Positions 28,929-29,489 of a DNA stretch of 29,489 bases are shown here, piece by piece. A program made the position numbers and the translations under genes. Location of the stretch: IMG/VR virus record IMGVR_UViG_3300019927_000016, positions 1 through 29,489 of that record, one strand, 5' to 3'. Under the pieces are notes generated by a model that saw only the letters and a program-made list of their open reading frames with translations, did not search any database and had not been told where the DNA came from. How positions within the stretch are numbered: the stretch's first letter is position 1; each line of letters begins with the position of its first letter. Origin of the DNA: a virus.

Positions 28929-29489
28929 TTAATTCAAAACTCCAGCGTAAGTCCCGCCGTTATCTTTCGCGTCCCCGTTTGAATCGAGGCCGTCGTAACC
29001 CAACGTCGCGTCGTGGTCGTTGTTCCCATACTGATTCGGAGTTAGATATGTGAACGTCCCACGACTCTGAATGTCCGGTCGAAATCCAGCGGCCACTTGG
29101 TCATTGATTATCTCAGAAAACTCAGACTGAGTAATCCCAACCCCCTCAATGGAGTCGCCCGGAACGCTCAAAATGAAAGCTCCACCCTCAGTTCCATCTT
29201 GATACTCTATCTTCGATTTCTGAATATTAAGAAGAATAGAGATGTTCTCAAATAGTCCGGGGAGGTCGCCTTCATTGGTCGTATTCTGAAACTCACCAAG
29301 AAGGCGGCTTCGGTACTTCTCTAAAGATTCATCAGACTTAGATTGAACATCAACCAGCTTACCAAGCTCTTCTAACTGTTCTATAGACTCTGCGGTTTGA
29401 ACGTTCGTCGCTTTGTCAACTGATAGAAGGTCATCATTGAGGCGGTCGAGGCCCCTTCCAACTACGTCGAGAAGTTTGAAATTCCCCGA
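28929..29489 (-). CDS. Baseplate J-like protein, C-terminal part, 5' end outside window
   Basis: The frame is open from the right edge (187 codons) and stops at 28929. The visible part has a charged helix region (NVQTAESIEQLEELGKLVDV), then SDESLEKYRSRLLGEFQNTT and GLFENISILLNI, close to the conserved region of baseplate J/gp47-like proteins (E..YR.R......G....), and ends in VPGDSIEGVGITQSEFSEII. The order baseplate J then tail fibre is common in contractile-tailed viruses. A TTG/ATG start near 29171 is not needed because the frame continues upstream. Confidence 0.6.
   Translation of the reverse strand, partial: SGNFKLLDVVGRGLDRLNDDLLSVDKATNVQTAESIEQLEELGKLVDVQSKSDESLEKYRSRLLGEFQNTTNEGDLPGLFENISILLNIQKSKIEYQDGTEGGAFILSVPGDSIEGVGITQSEFSEIINDQVAAGFRPDIQSRGTFTYLTPNQYGNNDHDATLGYDGLDSNGDAKDNGGTYAGVLN

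Overview
The window looks like part of the genome of a tailed virus of haloarchaea. The proteins are strongly acidic. Promoters have archaeal TATA boxes (TTTAAGT-type) instead of bacterial -35/-10 boxes. Many genes overlap start-to-stop (ATGA, TAATG). Gene content matches a virus with its own replication and nucleotide metabolism: family-B DNA polymerase, primase with PriS- and PriL-like parts, AAA+ helicase, ThyX, dCTP deaminase, B12-type ribonucleotide reductase, RtcB, tRNAs, a tail fibre and a baseplate-like protein. I saw no GATC anywhere in a line-by-line read, a feature known from HF1/HF2-type haloviruses. The resemblance to that group is an inference from gene content only.

Layout. 1-533 (minus): a zinc-finger protein that runs off the left edge. 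611-2253 (plus): tRNA and tRNA-like genes, then small zinc-ribbon and membrane proteins. 2259-8190: another tRNA, an acidic protein, an HNH endonuclease, helicase, primase and an Mre11-like phosphoesterase. 8211-16353: many small, often zinc-binding proteins, a DUF6378-type protein, a Cas4/RecB-like nuclease, a DNA methyltransferase, then a DNA polymerase split into two genes by an HNH endonuclease gene. 16863-19654: a 146-nt tRNA-like RNA, thyX, dcd and small genes. 19664-22347: rtcB and small genes, closed by a strong terminator. 22351-23520 (minus): a tyrosine integrase, with a probable attP (3' half of a tRNA-Gly gene) just upstream. 23905-24340 (plus): a small leaderless gene and a second 146-nt tRNA-like RNA. 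24344-29489 (minus): ribonucleotide reductase and, upstream of it, late structural genes including the tail fibre and a baseplate-like protein that runs off the right edge.

How it fits together. A promoter-like element (TTTAAG, then about 16 bases later TACCGTCTATAGAG) occurs seven times. It precedes the zinc-finger gene, the tRNA clusters, the replication operons, the thyX/dcd operon, rtcB and nrdJ. This suggests one viral regulon for replication, dNTP supply, tRNA supply and RNA repair. RtcB, the ligase that joins archaeal tRNA exons, sits in the same regulon as unusual tRNA-like RNAs that have long insertions or irregular anticodon loops, so a virus-encoded tRNA processing or repair function is the most interesting hypothesis here. 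All structures were folded by eye and all family calls come from motifs; nothing was searched against a database.
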